Source: Adiantum capillus-veneris | Lineage: Eukaryota; Streptophyta; Polypodiopsida; Polypodiales; Pteridaceae | Direction: 5' to 3' | NCBI GenBank assembly: GCA_014529385.2 | Contig: CM043949.1 | Coordinates: forward strand, 148,407,850 to 148,471,849 | DNA: 64,000 nucleotides | In this document: positions 35,830 to 47,033 of the stretch, piece by piece | Layout of the letters: every line of letters begins with the position of its first letter | Numbering within the stretch: the stretch's first letter is position 1 | Position numbers and translations under genes: made by a program | The notes under the pieces: model-generated | What the model was told of the DNA's origin: nothing | Seen by the model: only the letters and a program-made list of their open reading frames with translations | The model's database searches: none

Positions 35830-37307
35830 TCAAGAAAATTGCCAGAACCGAAGGTAAGACTTGAAATTACAGAGTTGGAACTTGTGAGTGTAATGTATAC
35901 CATCCCAACTTAGGAAGACATTAGGATCTGGGCAGAGTGTAGAGTTAGTCGTTGTTGATAAGGCATCACAAAATGTTGCAATACTGTATCGGTTAGGCAC
36001 ATTTGGAGCGCCGCAGCATGCGTTAAGCGTGTCGGTAAATCCTGCCACAATAACATAATTAGTTAATACGTCTCGATTTATAGCTTATCAGAATCACATT
36101 CAATGGTCAGCTCTAACAAGAATAAACTTCAGCAGTGAGAAGCATGCAATGTTCCCATGTAATTCTTTGTGAGATCGCATGGATTGGGGGCAATTTGTAA
36201 TTACCAAGAGAGGCACTGTTTGCAAGGACTTGCAAGTATGCGGCATTATAGTCGAGGAAAACAAATGTGGCATCTGCATGAATGCTAGGGAGATCGCTGA
36301 CAAGGCTCGACAGCTGCGCGCTATGGGCAGAGGAGATGGAGTTGAAGTCTGGAATGCAGCCATTGCTGTCCCTGGGAGCATTAGGATTTCCTGACAATAT
36401 GTTAGGAGAGCATCCAAGGGGAGTGATGCTTATGTATAGGAAGCGCCGGCCACCATTCGCGTACAAAACCTGCTAATTGAAGGAGCCAACACAGAGAACA
36501 AATTTCCCACCATGAGCATTCAATGTAGCGTAATTATCTCACATTCAAGCTTTTCAAATTAGGGGATGATATGTCACCTCAGTGGCGTTTCTTATTTTAG
36601 ACATCACGGCAGGAACTAAGTTTGCAATGACGGTCGCCGGCGAGTACGCCTGCGAGACGGAATTGAGGGCTGAAACGTAGTAATTGCCACCAATTGAGGG
36701 CTGAAACGTAGAGGCCATTGCTGAAGGCATCCGGGCAGGGTTTTTGAGCAGTGAGGATGGAGGCCTTAAGAGCAAGGTGCCACGTGACCTGCACGTCAAG
36801 GGAAAAGGGAGTTGGAAGCCCGATCTGCGGTAGCGCCCGAGACGGCGTAGTTGGCCCCCGTGGCAAAGTTAGCGGTTCCGTCAAGAGAGGGCTTCAGAAG
36901 CGGCAATCCAACTCGAGTTGCTGCCATGGTCAAGCATCAAAACACACACATTGTCACTGTAGAGAAACACACAGGTACGCGCACGCGCACACACACGCAC
37001 ACACTCTCTCTTGCCTATCGCCATTACGCCTTACCCAGGAAGTCCACGAGCAGCAGGCCATCGCTGAAGCGCTTCGCGGCTTCGCGGGGTTCCCCGGGAC
37101 GGTCTCTCCGTAAGGCCGTTGCGCCGTCCTGAGGAAGAAGGGGTTGGCCGTGAGCACGCCATTGTCCGTGTCTGACAGCGAATCGCCAAACACAAAGATA
37201 GCAGGATAGCAGGGCGCCGCCGCTCCTTGCTGCAGTTCATGCATGAGCACCGCTGCTACTGCGATCGGCATAGCCAGCTGCAGGAGCTGCCGCACGTGGT
37301 GCAGCAT
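35830..37307 (-). pseudogene. GDSL esterase/lipase, four exons, frameshifted
   Basis: Exons are about 37,307-37,035, 36,920-36,578, 36,469-36,205 and 36,041-35,830, all with GT-AG junctions. Together they give about 364 codons, the usual size for plant GDSL lipases. A hydrophobic signal peptide precedes block I (FVFGDSLSDTDNG). NFATGANYAVSGATA follows, then the GGN block as IGGNYYVSA (the usual GGND has Y for D), then RRFLYISITPLGCSP, and the catalytic Asp-His block WDGIHYT. Damage: an 8-base tandem repeat (GCGAAGCC) in exon 1 shifts the frame before RFSDGLLLVDFLG. A second shift precedes DVQVTWHLALK, and a third lies within a 20-base repeat (31 bp apart) near 36,661-36,711. These enzymes are secreted acyl hydrolases. 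A sequencing error cannot be excluded for single-base shifts. Confidence 0.85.
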
Positions 37308-38800
37308 CTTGCCACTAGCCAGTAGTGAAGATAATATTCGATAACCGTGCTGCGTGCGTGCGTTATACGGCGCGCTGCGCCTGCACAACCTCCACTAGGC
37401 TCCACATTTACAACCTTTGATATCGTCGACATTAATAATATGCGGAGTGTGGGGCCTTAAGAGTCAAGAATGGTGAAGGCAATTTCAAATTGGGGACGAG
37501 TGCTTTAATGGCCCCTCTGTGACAACCGCGTCCAGCTTTCACAGCTCACAAAAATGGCATCGCTTAATGCCCACGGCCCGACACGGAGTAAGATCTATGG
37601 CCGAGTGCCTTATCGGCGGGGTGGGGGTGGCTTTGGGCCGTTGGATCCACGCGAAAGGGAGGGGTCAGGTTTTTATACGTGCAGAGTCTCATTCCTTGCA
37701 CAGGCGCGTGATAGGTGGGTTAGATAAGGCGTGAGTGTGGAGGAGCTCGAGCAGCGAGCGCGATAGTGGGGAGCCTAATTCTTTTACCCCATGCATATCT
37801 TATCAACGATGGATTGAATGGGGGCCGTTGATCCCTTCACTCAACGTCGTGGTCTTTACAGATGAGCCCGCAGACGGGAGGGGCTAAGATAGGATTCGCA
37901 CGGTGGGGTTTTACCCCAACCTTTCCACCCCCGTCTCACCCTGCCAAACGATGCTGCAAGAAGAAGGTTGGCATTCGCGCGTTGATTGTGGTTGGGTGTG
38001 GTCACTGCCACGTGCACATAGCACCACACAGTTTCAAAAATATCCGAGCGCTGCCAGTTTTCGAGACCTACCACGACCAGCTTTTCCAAGCGTCACTGGT
38101 TGAAAGGAAGATTGAAATCTCAACTTTGTCAAAATTGGCAGAGTGGAGATTCGTGAGAAGGGATCTACACTACCAACCATGGCAGCACGTGCGAAAAGAG
38201 TTCTTTTCAACTCAACAGGGATAAACATTGCCATGTGCGAATGTGCTCTAAGAGTTGTTTTGCATAAAGCAAGACAAATCTAGAGGTGACAACATCAAAA
38301 TTGTCTTCTTACGAATGAAGCAAATTACTATGGCGGGGGCAGTGTTAGAAAAAAACCGGGGTCTAATGTTTTTTAACCGACTGAAATCCTAAAATCCTGG
38401 TTAGATTTTGAGCTTGCCTCTAAGAAAACCGAGCAATTTTCATAAGTTTTAGTGTAATTACCGGCAAAAGCTTCAAATTTCGACCTAAGAACCGGGAGTA
38501 TTTCAAGTTTGCCCTTATTTTCTTCAGTTAGGAGAAATGTTTTTTTCTAGCCCTGGGCGGGGGTTTGTCTCTTTTGGCAGAGTCTAATTACTGTGAGAGA
38601 GCGACGGTATAGAAGTTATAAGATGACGTGCACAATAGGGGAAATGTCTATAAGAGATAAGACTTGATGGATGAGACATTTGATGGGACGTTCATCTATG
38701 TACATGCGAGATGAAAGAGAGGGTAACATTTGAAAATGCAACAACATATCAAAGAGGTGCAATAGATGAAGCGTGGAGGGGGTAACTTTAAAATAAGTAA
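37308..38800. other. No gene recognised upstream of GDSL pseudogene
   Basis: This would hold the promoter of the GDSL gene. Composition is more balanced than in the transposon-rich parts. Short frames at 37,850-38,230 on both strands show no family features. Confidence 0.4.
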
Positions 38801-38804
38801 CCCT

Positions 38805-38945
38805 CCCCTCACGTCGGTGTCCCCTTACAAGGAACCTCCACGTGAGGGGTCCTTTGGAGGCTTTTTATTGACAAGACACGATGTGAGAAGCTAAACTCAC
38901 ACCCATACATGGAAAAAAAAAAAAAAAAAAGGGGAGTGGATAACT
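38805..38945. repeat. Imperfect inverted repeat and poly-A run
   Basis: CCCTCCCCTCACGT near 38,803 pairs with ACGTGAGGGG near 38,840, a short stem with a loop of about 25 bases. A run of about 18 A lies near 38,912-38,930. Confidence 0.4.
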
Positions 38946-39011
38946 TGTCCATTTCTAATGCACCCTTTTGAGGTTCGTAAATAGTAAAGGGAGCAAGGAA
39001 TAAATTATAAC

Positions 39012-39499
39012 AAGGGAAAATTATCAAAATACCCCTTTAATTTATGGAAAATTTACAGAATATCCCTCAGATTTTACAAATTTCCAAAGTACTCCCATAA
39101 TTTGTCATAAATTCTCAAAATGCTCTTCAAATTTTCCAAAATTCCCAAATTACCTCTGGTTGTGAGAGTAAATTTTTTCAAAAACAAAAAAAATTGTAGC
39201 TTTTCATAAGAAGAGTGATTGTCTACCATACAAAATGCTAAAACTAAAATTTGAGTCGGTTATGTAGACTTTGGAAATGAATTGCTTCAATATTTTTAGA
39301 CATATTTCGCTTTTCTTTCCGAGGTAATTGGCGACAAATTACATGTAAGCACTCAAAAACCGATCTCAATTGTCAAACAAGAATAAAGATTGAAGAATCC
39401 AACGAAAATAGATGCAAGGGTATTTTGGGAATTTTTGAAATAGGAGGGGTATATTGGGAATTTCCACAAATTAGAGGGGTATTTTGGTAATTTTCCCTT
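39012..39499. repeat. MITE-like element with long terminal inverted repeats
   Basis: The left end AAGGGAAAATTATCAAAATA and the inverted right end AAGGGAAAATTACCAAAATA match, and similarity continues for about 55 bases (CCCCTYTAATTTRTGGAAA). The 488-bp interior is non-coding and contains further copies of the end sequence (AATATCCCTC, AAAGTACTCCC). Flanks are TATA-rich, so the target duplication is not resolved. Confidence 0.75.
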
Positions 39500-39685
39500 A
39501 TAATAATCACACCCCCCTTCTCCACCCCTTCATATGGACATCACCTTAGAGGGCTCATACATAAGACAACATTCACATAGACGAGCTCGCACGACCTGCC
39601 TACAACGGGTCTTGCTTGCTCTTGCCAACACATATGTATGCATATAAGTTTGTAGATATTTATGTATGTATATATATGTTTATAT

Positions 39686-39688
<3 letters not shown>

Positions 39689-39729
<41 letters not shown>
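39689..39729. repeat. TG microsatellite
   Basis: About twenty TG units within a TA/TG-rich stretch. Confidence 0.95.
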
Positions 39730-39732
<3 letters not shown>

Positions 39733-40347
39733 AATATGTATATGTAGATTGAAGGGTATGGAGATAGAGATGTGGAAATACATGCATACATACATATATA
39801 TACTGCAAAATGTGTAACCTTTAAGGAACATGTTTTGTGAGGTCCCTATTGCCATATTTATTTATTCTCTCATCAAACATTGCTTGTGACCACTTCAATG
39901 ATGTGACAAACTTACATGTAGCTTGTGTCTATTTGTTTATTCTAGCTTCAACCCTTAAAGGTGAAACTTACATGGTGTCGTGCAGGCTGTGACACCTACA
40001 TAGTGGGAACGAATGCACAAGATATATCTCACAACTTTTTGAATACATAAGTATATTTTCCATAATGTATATATGCATATCTAAGTTTGATAATAAGCTT
40101 TCTATCTCATCCTATTATTTATATGAGGGTAACATATTCTTACTTTACCATTAGAAAGTACTATGGAAAAAAGAGTGAATAGCTATGCCTCTTTAACTTC
40201 GGGCAAAAAACAATGGTTCTTTCTTCCTACTATCTCATTATCATGTCACACCCTAGCTATCCTAAATCTAGGGTAACTTCCAATATCTATAGATTCTATG
40301 TATTTTGTATATTTGTTTTTTTATTTCTTTAGTAGTTACTAGGAAGA

Positions 40348-40520
40348 TGTCATGCCAAGGATAGGACTATAGGAGGGCATGGCCAAGAGGACTATAGGAG
40401 GGCATGGCCCTTGGCCAGGGTCGTGCCCTCCTATAGTCCTACCCTTGGCATGACATTAAATCGCTTCTCCAAGGGGGGAAGTAATGTCATGCCAAGGGTA
40501 GGACTATAGGAGGGCACGAC
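40348..40520. repeat. Three-copy foldback around TGTCATGCCAAGG
   Basis: TGTCATGCCAAGGATAGG at 40,348 is followed by an inverted copy ending CTTGGCATGACA near 40,455, and a third, direct copy (TGTCATGCCAAGGGTAGG) at about 40,483. All three contain GGACTATAGGAGGGCA. The third copy is preceded by the purine run AAGGGGGGAAG and could be a 3' LTR start. Confidence 0.75.
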
Positions 40521-40623
40521 CCTAGCCAAGGGTCAACGGATACACATGCGGTATAGGGGCTATATATAGCTAAGAGCCAGAGGGCCAAGGGCCTATATAT
40601 AGGTATGGTTGGGTGGTTATTGG

Positions 40624-40880
40624 CACTACAAGAGGTTGTGTACTCTTGTGACGCTTTTAGCGACGAAAATACACTGGGTTTTTATAACCTCCGTTGTCGC
40701 TAAGAGCGTCGCTACCAGCGTCGATACAAGAACATTGCTATAAGGGTCGCTATAACAGTCTTTATAAGCGTTGCTATATAGCGATGCCTATAGCAATGAT
40801 TATAGCGACGTTGTAGAGCCATCTATAGCGACGCTCATAGCAACGTTGCAGAGCCTTATATAGTGACGTCCGAGAGGAAA
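40624..40880. promoter_or_regulatory. CACTA terminus with TAGCGACG subterminal repeats
   Basis: After CACTACAAGAGG, the words TTAGCGACG, GTCGCTAAG, GCGTCGCTACC, GGTCGCTATAA, TATAGCGACG (twice) and TATAGTGACG recur in both orientations within about 230 bp. This matches the inverted and direct subterminal transposase sites of other CACTA families. Confidence 0.8.
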
Positions 40881-41273
40881 AACATTTGGTGGCAGAGCAT
40901 TCACCCATCAACCATATTGAATGTTTCATTAATTGATTCACCTTTGAAAAAAAGTGCAAAGGTAGATATAGACCCAAAATAGTCACCCACAAGACAATAT
41001 AACAATTAACTCCATCATCCATAGTACTTATTGTTTGCAAAATAAAGATACAAAACTGACAAGCTTGAATTGATGAAAGTAAATCAATGACGATTGTACA
41101 CATAGGTAAAATCACTTAATTGTTAAACTTTGCAAATGTAATAATTACAAACCATTGTCATTATTTAAAAAATATACATGGTTTTCAAAAAGATGTATAA
41201 AAGTCGTCTCATGATACATAAGCTATAACAAAAAGAAACTAATGTTATCTAGCTATGGCTAAACTAACGTCGT

Positions 41274-41784
41274 CTAATCAGACGTCTCATCGCGTCCAAG
41301 CGGCGTATCTATCGGATTCTGCAAGAAAAAACAATAAGACAGCTTTTTGTAAGTATAAACATATAGCGACGTTTATAAAACAATACAACAAATAGAAAAG
41401 AATAAATCCTAATACTAACCATGCCGTCGCGAGAATTGAGAATGTCCATAAGGGTGTTTAAGCCCTTCCTGCTTGCGTACTTATGCTCGTACGGTGTGGG
41501 ATCACATCCTGTCATCGAACACTATCAAAACATACAAAGAATTTATTATGTTAAAATTAAAAAACCCATAAGCCCTAAACTATCAAACATAGAGAGCAAT
41601 GCAAAAACACTTACAAAATCAGTCTCAAATGATGCCCACCCCCAAGTGGTGCGAGCTCCCTGCCTCTACTCGCGCTCTGGCTGCCTCCTTTTGTTGCTTC
41701 CACTTGTCGGGATTCTCGCGCGCTGCTTTCTTCGCATTCTTCCAATCTTCTTTGGCCAGCCAATCTGGTCTGTCCCACCCATGC
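41274..41784 (-). pseudogene. CACTA accessory gene, 3' exons
   Basis: On minus, the interrupted exon resumes at 41,784 with GWDRPDWLAKEDWKNAKKAA and RARVEAGSSHHLG, with a donor near 41,641. The next exon (41,508-41,420) reads CDPTPYEHKYASRKGLNTLM. The last (41,318-41,274) reads NPIDTPLGRDETSD and stop. Splice sites are GT-AG. The upstream half lies at 62,586-63,383. The N-terminal half is damaged, so the gene is dead. Confidence 0.65.
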
Positions 41785-42535
41785 TGTTGAGATTGTTGGG
41801 TCAACAACACAACATAACTCAAGTTTCGTACCAAAGTCTTATCTTTTGCGAGTTATGAAATGATGCGGATTATGGCTATAAACGTAATTTGTAATGAGTA
41901 GTTATTCTAGTTTCAGAAGCCGGGGTGCAATGGCACTCCCAGATTGTAAATACAAAACCATTTGGCCCTTTCAACCCCATTTTTGGTTAAACCTAAGGTA
42001 GCCTTAGTATATAAGGTACCTAGGTCATTTTGTAAAAGGAGACTTTTAATCATAATCAAAAGTTTAGCGTTGCCGTCTACTGTGTGTGAGAGAGAAAGAG
42101 AGTGAGCGTGAGCTTTATCCTCTAGCTAGGCTCGCTCAACACATTGAAAATCCGACTGCACCATTGCTGTAGGCTCGAGGAGAGCTACGCGACAACACCA
42201 AGCATTCCATGCGAGACGAAGCGCACACGCCGACGCATCTACGAGCTATTTGTGGCCGTAAGTGTATCAAACGATGTCTGTTTTCTGCGTGTTAGTAGTC
42301 TATAGAATCATGGTGACATAAGCTACGCATAAGTACTCATAAATTTCAATTTCGGGCACTTTCAAAATTTTGCTCTGTCATCCTATGCGTTTTCCACAGA
42401 TGGGTTTAGAGTGAGGGTTTTGAGTGTAGAAGCTTAGGGACAGGTGTATCCTAGTGAGGGTATGGTGTTCCTTAAGTTTCGTACGAATCTGGCATGATTA
42501 GGTGAGTTACCTTCCGTATGTGTGTATGTGGCTAG

Positions 42536-42677
42536 TGTTGAGCTTATATGTGAAGCTACTCAATATATGGCTTCTCTATATATGGCATCTAGGTCCCCTC
42601 TATATATACATCATCTCATGTGTGTATTCTACACACTTTGGGGTTCTACTTCTGTGCTCTCTCCTTCTCTCTCAACA
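42536..42677 (+). repeat. 5' LTR of TRIM-like element
   Basis: 142 bp, differing from 44,854-44,995 at only a few positions (for example CATCTAGGTCCCC versus CACCCATGTCCCC). Confidence 0.92.
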
Positions 42678-42691
42678 TGGTATCAAAGCAG
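42678..42691 (+). promoter_or_regulatory. PBS, initiator tRNA-Met type
   Basis: TGGTATCAAAGCAG follows the LTR end without a gap. The common plant initiator-Met site is TGGTATCAGAGC, so there is one difference in the first twelve bases. Confidence 0.85.
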
Positions 42692-42737
42692 TACGTTTTT
42701 GTTTTTTATTTTTCTCCTGATCAAAATCGATTTTGCA

Positions 42738-43460
42738 GAAACTACTCGCGAGAGGGATCGGAATCGATGTGGTCTACAACTTTGCAGAAGGAAGTTTTTT
42801 CAAATTCTGCACCGATTTTGAGTTATCGTTCACGGACTGCGTATATACCTGAAAAGCAACTTCCGCTTTTTTGTTTTTGATTTTTCTACTAATTGGAAAC
42901 GATTTTGCAGAAACTACTCGCACGGGAGACCGGAATCGATGTGGTCTACAACTTTGCAGAAGGAAGTTTTTTCAAATTCTGCACCGATTTTGAGTTATTG
43001 TTCGCGGACTGCGTACATACCTGAAAAGCAACTTCCGCTTTTTGTTTTTGATTTTTCTGCTAATTGGAAACGATTTTGCAGAAACTACTCCCTAAGGGGA
43101 GCGGAATCGATGTGGTCTACAACTTTGAAGAAGAAAGTTTTTTCAAATTCTGCACCGATTTTGAGTTATCGTTCGCGGACTGCGTACATACGTAAAAAGC
43201 AATTTTCGTTTTTTGTTTTTTCTTTTTCTGCTTATTGAAAACGATTTTGTAGAAACTACCCGCGTGAGAGACCGAAATCGATGTGTTCTACAACTTTGCA
43301 GAAGAAACTACCCGCTATGGGGATTGGAATCGATGTGGTCATTAACTTTGCAGAAGAAAGTTTCTCTAAATTCTGCGCCGATTTTGGGTTATCGTCTCGG
43401 ACTGCGAATATGTTTGAAAATCAAAATTTTACTTTTTGCTTTTGATTTTTCTCATAATTG
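42738..43460. repeat. Tandem array of about 171-bp units in TRIM-like element
   Basis: GAAACTACTC/CCC recurs at 42,738, 42,910, 43,081 and 43,252, with a partial copy after 43,302. Each unit contains CGGAATCGATGTGGTC, TTTTTTCAAATTCTGCACCG and GATTTTGAGTTATCG. Open frames in it repeat with the unit and are not credible genes. Confidence 0.9.
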
Positions 43461-43689
43461 AAAACTTCTCAATTATATTTTTCTTCATCAATCATATATT
43501 TGTTACTGACGTAACTTTGCTGCAGAAGCCAGTTACACATCGTTCCGATTCAGTCGAGCCGTTGATGATCGTCCAAATTCTATCGAGCTACTGTTGGTAC
43601 ATGATCTTTTGTTATATGATATACTCAATCATTAATTCTCGTATAATTATTCTTTTAGAGATATAGTTTACGTCGTTTTATTGATAATT

Positions 43690-44160
43690 TCTCATTGATA
43701 CCATAGTGATTTTGATGGTACCATGATGATGTTTTGTTAATACTTTGGTCATGGTGATTTTCGTTGATACCATGATGATATGTCATTGATACCATGGTTA
43801 TTCTCGGTGGTGCCATGATGATATTTCATTGATACCATGGTTATTCTCGGTGATGCCATGATGATGTTTCGTTGATACCATTGTTATTCTCGGTGATGCC
43901 ATGATGTTGTTTCGTTGATTCCATGGTGATTTTTGTTGATACCATGATGATGTTTTGTTGATACCATGGGTATTCTCGGTGATACCATGATGTTGTTTCG
44001 TTGATACCATGGTTATTCTCGGTGATGCCATGATGATGTTTCGTTGATACCATGGTTATTCTCGGTGATGCCATGATGTTGTTTCGTTGATACAATGATT
44101 ATTCTCGGTGATATCATGATGCTTTTCATTGATACCATGATCATTTATTCATTTTTATTG
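43690..44160. repeat. Minisatellite of GATACCATG / TTATTCTCGGTGATGCC
   Basis: About eleven degenerate copies of a 38-44-bp unit (TTTCGTTGATACCATGG, TTATTCTCGGTGATGCCATG). The minus frame yields a periodic His-rich peptide, which I treat as an artefact. Confidence 0.9.
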
Positions 44161-44853
44161 ATATAATGATGATATTTTGTTAATACTTTGATGGTATTCA
44201 TTGATCACTACATTGATAAATGTTGTTTTATGTAGTATATACACATATCATTTGTATCACGTAATCACACATTTTGTACTTTTACGTTTATACTTTATGT
44301 ACCATATGTTGTCGTGCGTATATATGTCGTCAAAAGAGTGGCGTTGCGAACCATCTCTTATGGCATTGTGAACGTAATTATTTCATTAACGATGCTAATA
44401 ATTTTCATGACATGTTCTTTTTGGAGTCTATGATCTATGTAGGATTGATCAAAGAATTGATTTTATGAAGACAAAATTGGTGACAATAAAAGATTTATGA
44501 AGATATGTTTGGTGATGCCATATTGATGACAACATGAAGACATGTTTGGTGATGCGATATTGATGACAAGCTACACAGCAGATTCATGGAGACACTTTTG
44601 ATTACAAGCTAATCGATAGCTTTTATACCTCTTTATTGAACCTTTGTATTCATTATTGTATTTGATAGGATAGGAGTAATGTAACTCCTCATAAAACATT
44701 CATTGTAAAAGGAGTGATGTAGCTCCTCGTAAACATTTGTATATTTAATGATTTTTATAATATAACGGTGGGTGTATATAGAGCTGTGGGTTTTTCCCTT
44801 GATCCCCCAAGGGTTTTTTCATCCACAGTTAGGGACCCTTATTTGAGCGGGGG

Positions 44854-44995
44854 TGTTGAGCTTATATGTGAAGCTACTCAATATATGGCTTCTCTATATA
44901 TGGCACCCATGTCCCCTCTATATATACATCATCTCATGTGTGTATTCTACACACTTTGGGGTTCTACTTTTGTGCTCTCTCCTTCTCTCTCAACA
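44854..44995 (+). repeat. 3' LTR of TRIM-like element
   Basis: Second 142-bp LTR, preceded by TTTGAGCGGGGG and followed by the right GCTAG duplication at 44,996-45,000. Confidence 0.92.
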
Positions 44996-45205
44996 GCTAG
45001 GTGGTGTAGTTGAGAGCAGTGAGGTTCTTGATTGTGGTATAGTTGGCCTTCCAGAGTGTTATATGTGTAGGATGGTCTCAGCCTGACAAGCTAAAGAGAT
45101 TTCCTCCGTGTACCTATCGTGTCATCTGTGTCCTCGATTGACATTATGTTGATCTAAGTAGTGTTTGCATGCACTTCATGGGTGTGTGAGTCGCTCCTCC
45201 AACAT

Positions 45206-45223
45206 TGGCGCCGTTTCCGGGGA
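45206..45223 (+). promoter_or_regulatory. PBS of 20.8-kb element
   Basis: TGGCGCCGTTTCCGGGGA begins one base after the LTR end. This is the TGGCGCCGTTGCCGGGGA-type site common in plant gypsy elements, with one difference. Confidence 0.85.
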
Positions 45224-45688
45224 CACAAGGACCTAAGTAGGTTTTCTACTAACACTCGTGTGATGGTTTCTTGATTTAGTTTCGGATAAAGAAAGCGTTT
45301 TTCTTAAGTGGATCCGGAACAGGATATTCCGCAATCAATTGGATAACCAGGAAGCGTGTGTCTTGTCGAGGGTCTGCGACTAGATAGGTTTAGTTAGGAT
45401 CTGTGGATTAGAGTAGTTGTTGGTGGTCGAGTGATTTGTGAGGTGATAAAAGCGTTTACTAGTCCGTGTGTGGTAGTGAAGCGTTTTTCTACTCATACAG
45501 AGCTATTCAGCACTGAATTATTTGCTAAAGTGCTTGATTGCATTTGAAATCACGAAAAAGTGTGCTTTTGAGGGTAAAAATGCATTAAACAAGCTTTTGT
45601 GGATATTTTTGTATAACTGACTGATGTTGTGTATATAAAAGAGCATTTGCAAGGGTTCTGTGAAGAAAACCTGCAATTCTGTAAACAT

Positions 45689-45712
45689 AGACATCCTACA
45701 CGTAGGATGTCT
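45689..45712. repeat. 24-bp palindrome, copy 1
   Basis: AGACATCCTACA followed by CGTAGGATGTCT; one central base departs from a perfect palindrome. It lies left of the nested gypsy element; the other seven copies lie to its right, so the array predates that insertion. Confidence 0.95.
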
Positions 45713-45853
45713 GAAAGGCGTGGAGACTAAATTTGAAAATTCTGACTACACCAGTGTGTTCAGAAGGGGGGGTTTACCATAAGTATACATTGAAACTAGA
45801 GTTTTGACCAACTCTTGACACCCAAAAGACCAAAGACGGAGTGTCAAAAATGC

Positions 45854-47009
45854 TGTTAGGATTTTTTTGGAGCAAGGGATTGCGCATATGTACATACACA
45901 TGCATGGTGCATCGAATAAAGGATTGCCCAATTTCCATAGCCAGGTGGTTACGTGGGGCCCACGTGTGTACAGGTAGGACAGGGTGTACATAGTGCAGCG
46001 ATTTTCACTATTATCAGTACCAGTGTGTTTTTTCTACAATAAGGAGGAGTTGGTAGCACGTAAAACTTCTCGAGGAAGCTATCCGCGGGCCGACGACATG
46101 AGGTAAGCAGGTGCGTCAGATGGCATCGAGTGGCGTCAGGAGGTCGAACGGGGTCAATACTTGCACGCGGAGAAATACGGACACGACGTGGGTCTTTCTT
46201 GTGATACTTATGCAGAAAGGTCATCATGAGGACCACTTTTTGGGGCCACTTCACGTGGTTGCGGGATGCATTATTGGGAAAAACTGAGTGCCAGGTGTGC
46301 GGATGATGCAAAAAGGTGACAACTATGCACTGCGAGGTCAGTTTTTGGCCTATTCGGGGTCCGTTTGAGGTCATCTAAAAGGCCAAGGGTGCCCAACTAA
46401 TAAAGCTAAGTGTGGGAACTGGAAAAACTGAGAGAAGACCAGAAAAAACATGGAGAGAAGAGGAAGAACAGTCGCAACTGTGTTTTTGGGGTTTTTGGAG
46501 CATGTTTTGGCCGTAAACTGCTCATCCGAGGTCGGATTTGAGCACTTTGACATTGTAGACTGGTATTTTGGGCCGTTCCGGACGTGATGGCACTGTCCAT
46601 TTTGCCAAATTCCTCACTTTTTTTTTGCTGTTTTGGCTGTGTAAGTTTCTCCTATGAGCGAAGCTTCTTCTCCAGTTTGTGATTGTATCTGGCTTATTTT
46701 ACCCATATTGTGTGAGCTATTTGTCCCATTGGTGTTGGCCCAAGCTCATTTGTATCTAAACATAAAAAATTCTCCCCTTTTGATCTGAGTTTTTTGGGTG
46801 TGTGTGTGTGTGTATCTCTCTATGTGGAGTGGGTAAAGGAATCGTCTCTCTCCTCTCACTCCATAGGTGTGTTCCCTGTCTCGGCCAGGTGTGTTGTGTA
46901 AGCCGAGTGTTGCCCCCTAGTGTGTGTGTGTGTGTGTGTGTGTGTATCATTCCAAGAGTGTGTGTCGGGTCATTATAGAAGTGCTGTGTGTGTTTTCCTC
47001 CCGCTCACA
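45854..47009 (+). repeat. 5' LTR of pol-only element
   Basis: Direct repeat of 51,648-52,818. It is the reverse complement, with modest divergence, of the LTRs at 6,665 and 10,339. It contains GT microsatellite runs near 46,800 and 46,921. Confidence 0.92.
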
Positions 47010-47015
47010 TTCTTT

Positions 47016-47033
47016 TGGTGCCCCCACGGAGGA
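47016..47033 (+). promoter_or_regulatory. PBS of pol-only element
   Basis: TGGTGCCCCCACGGAGG, six bases inside the LTR end and identical in its first eleven bases to the site at 10,332-10,315 on minus. Confidence 0.75.

Larger units (their letters stand above)
42536..44995 (+). mobile_element. TRIM-like non-coding LTR element, 2,460 bp
   Basis: Two 142-bp LTRs (TGTTGAGC...CTCAACA) at 42,536-42,677 and 44,854-44,995 are flanked by GCTAG on both sides, an exact target duplication. The PBS TGGTATCAAAGCAG follows the first LTR directly and a G-rich run precedes the second. The interior has no gene, only two tandem arrays. LTR size and the initiator-Met-type PBS fit TRIM/SMART elements, though it is larger than most. 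Confidence 0.93.
41785..45204 (+). repeat. 5' LTR of 20.8-kb element, split by TRIM-like insertion
   Basis: It matches 61,628-62,585 from TGTTGA to AACA. The match stops at 42,535 and resumes at 45,001; the other LTR shows the uninterrupted site GTGGCTAGGTGGTG at 62,374-62,387. A TATATAAGG box lies near 42,011. Confidence 0.92.
45205..45853 (+). other. Leader of 20.8-kb element, part 1
   Basis: Non-coding DNA between the PBS and the nested gypsy insertion. It holds the first of the eight 24-bp palindromes (45,689-45,712). It continues at 52,819. Confidence 0.8.

Noticed and set aside
43798-44095. Repetitive His-rich minus ORFs
   Set aside because: They are a pure translation of the roughly 40-bp minisatellite inside the TRIM-like element.
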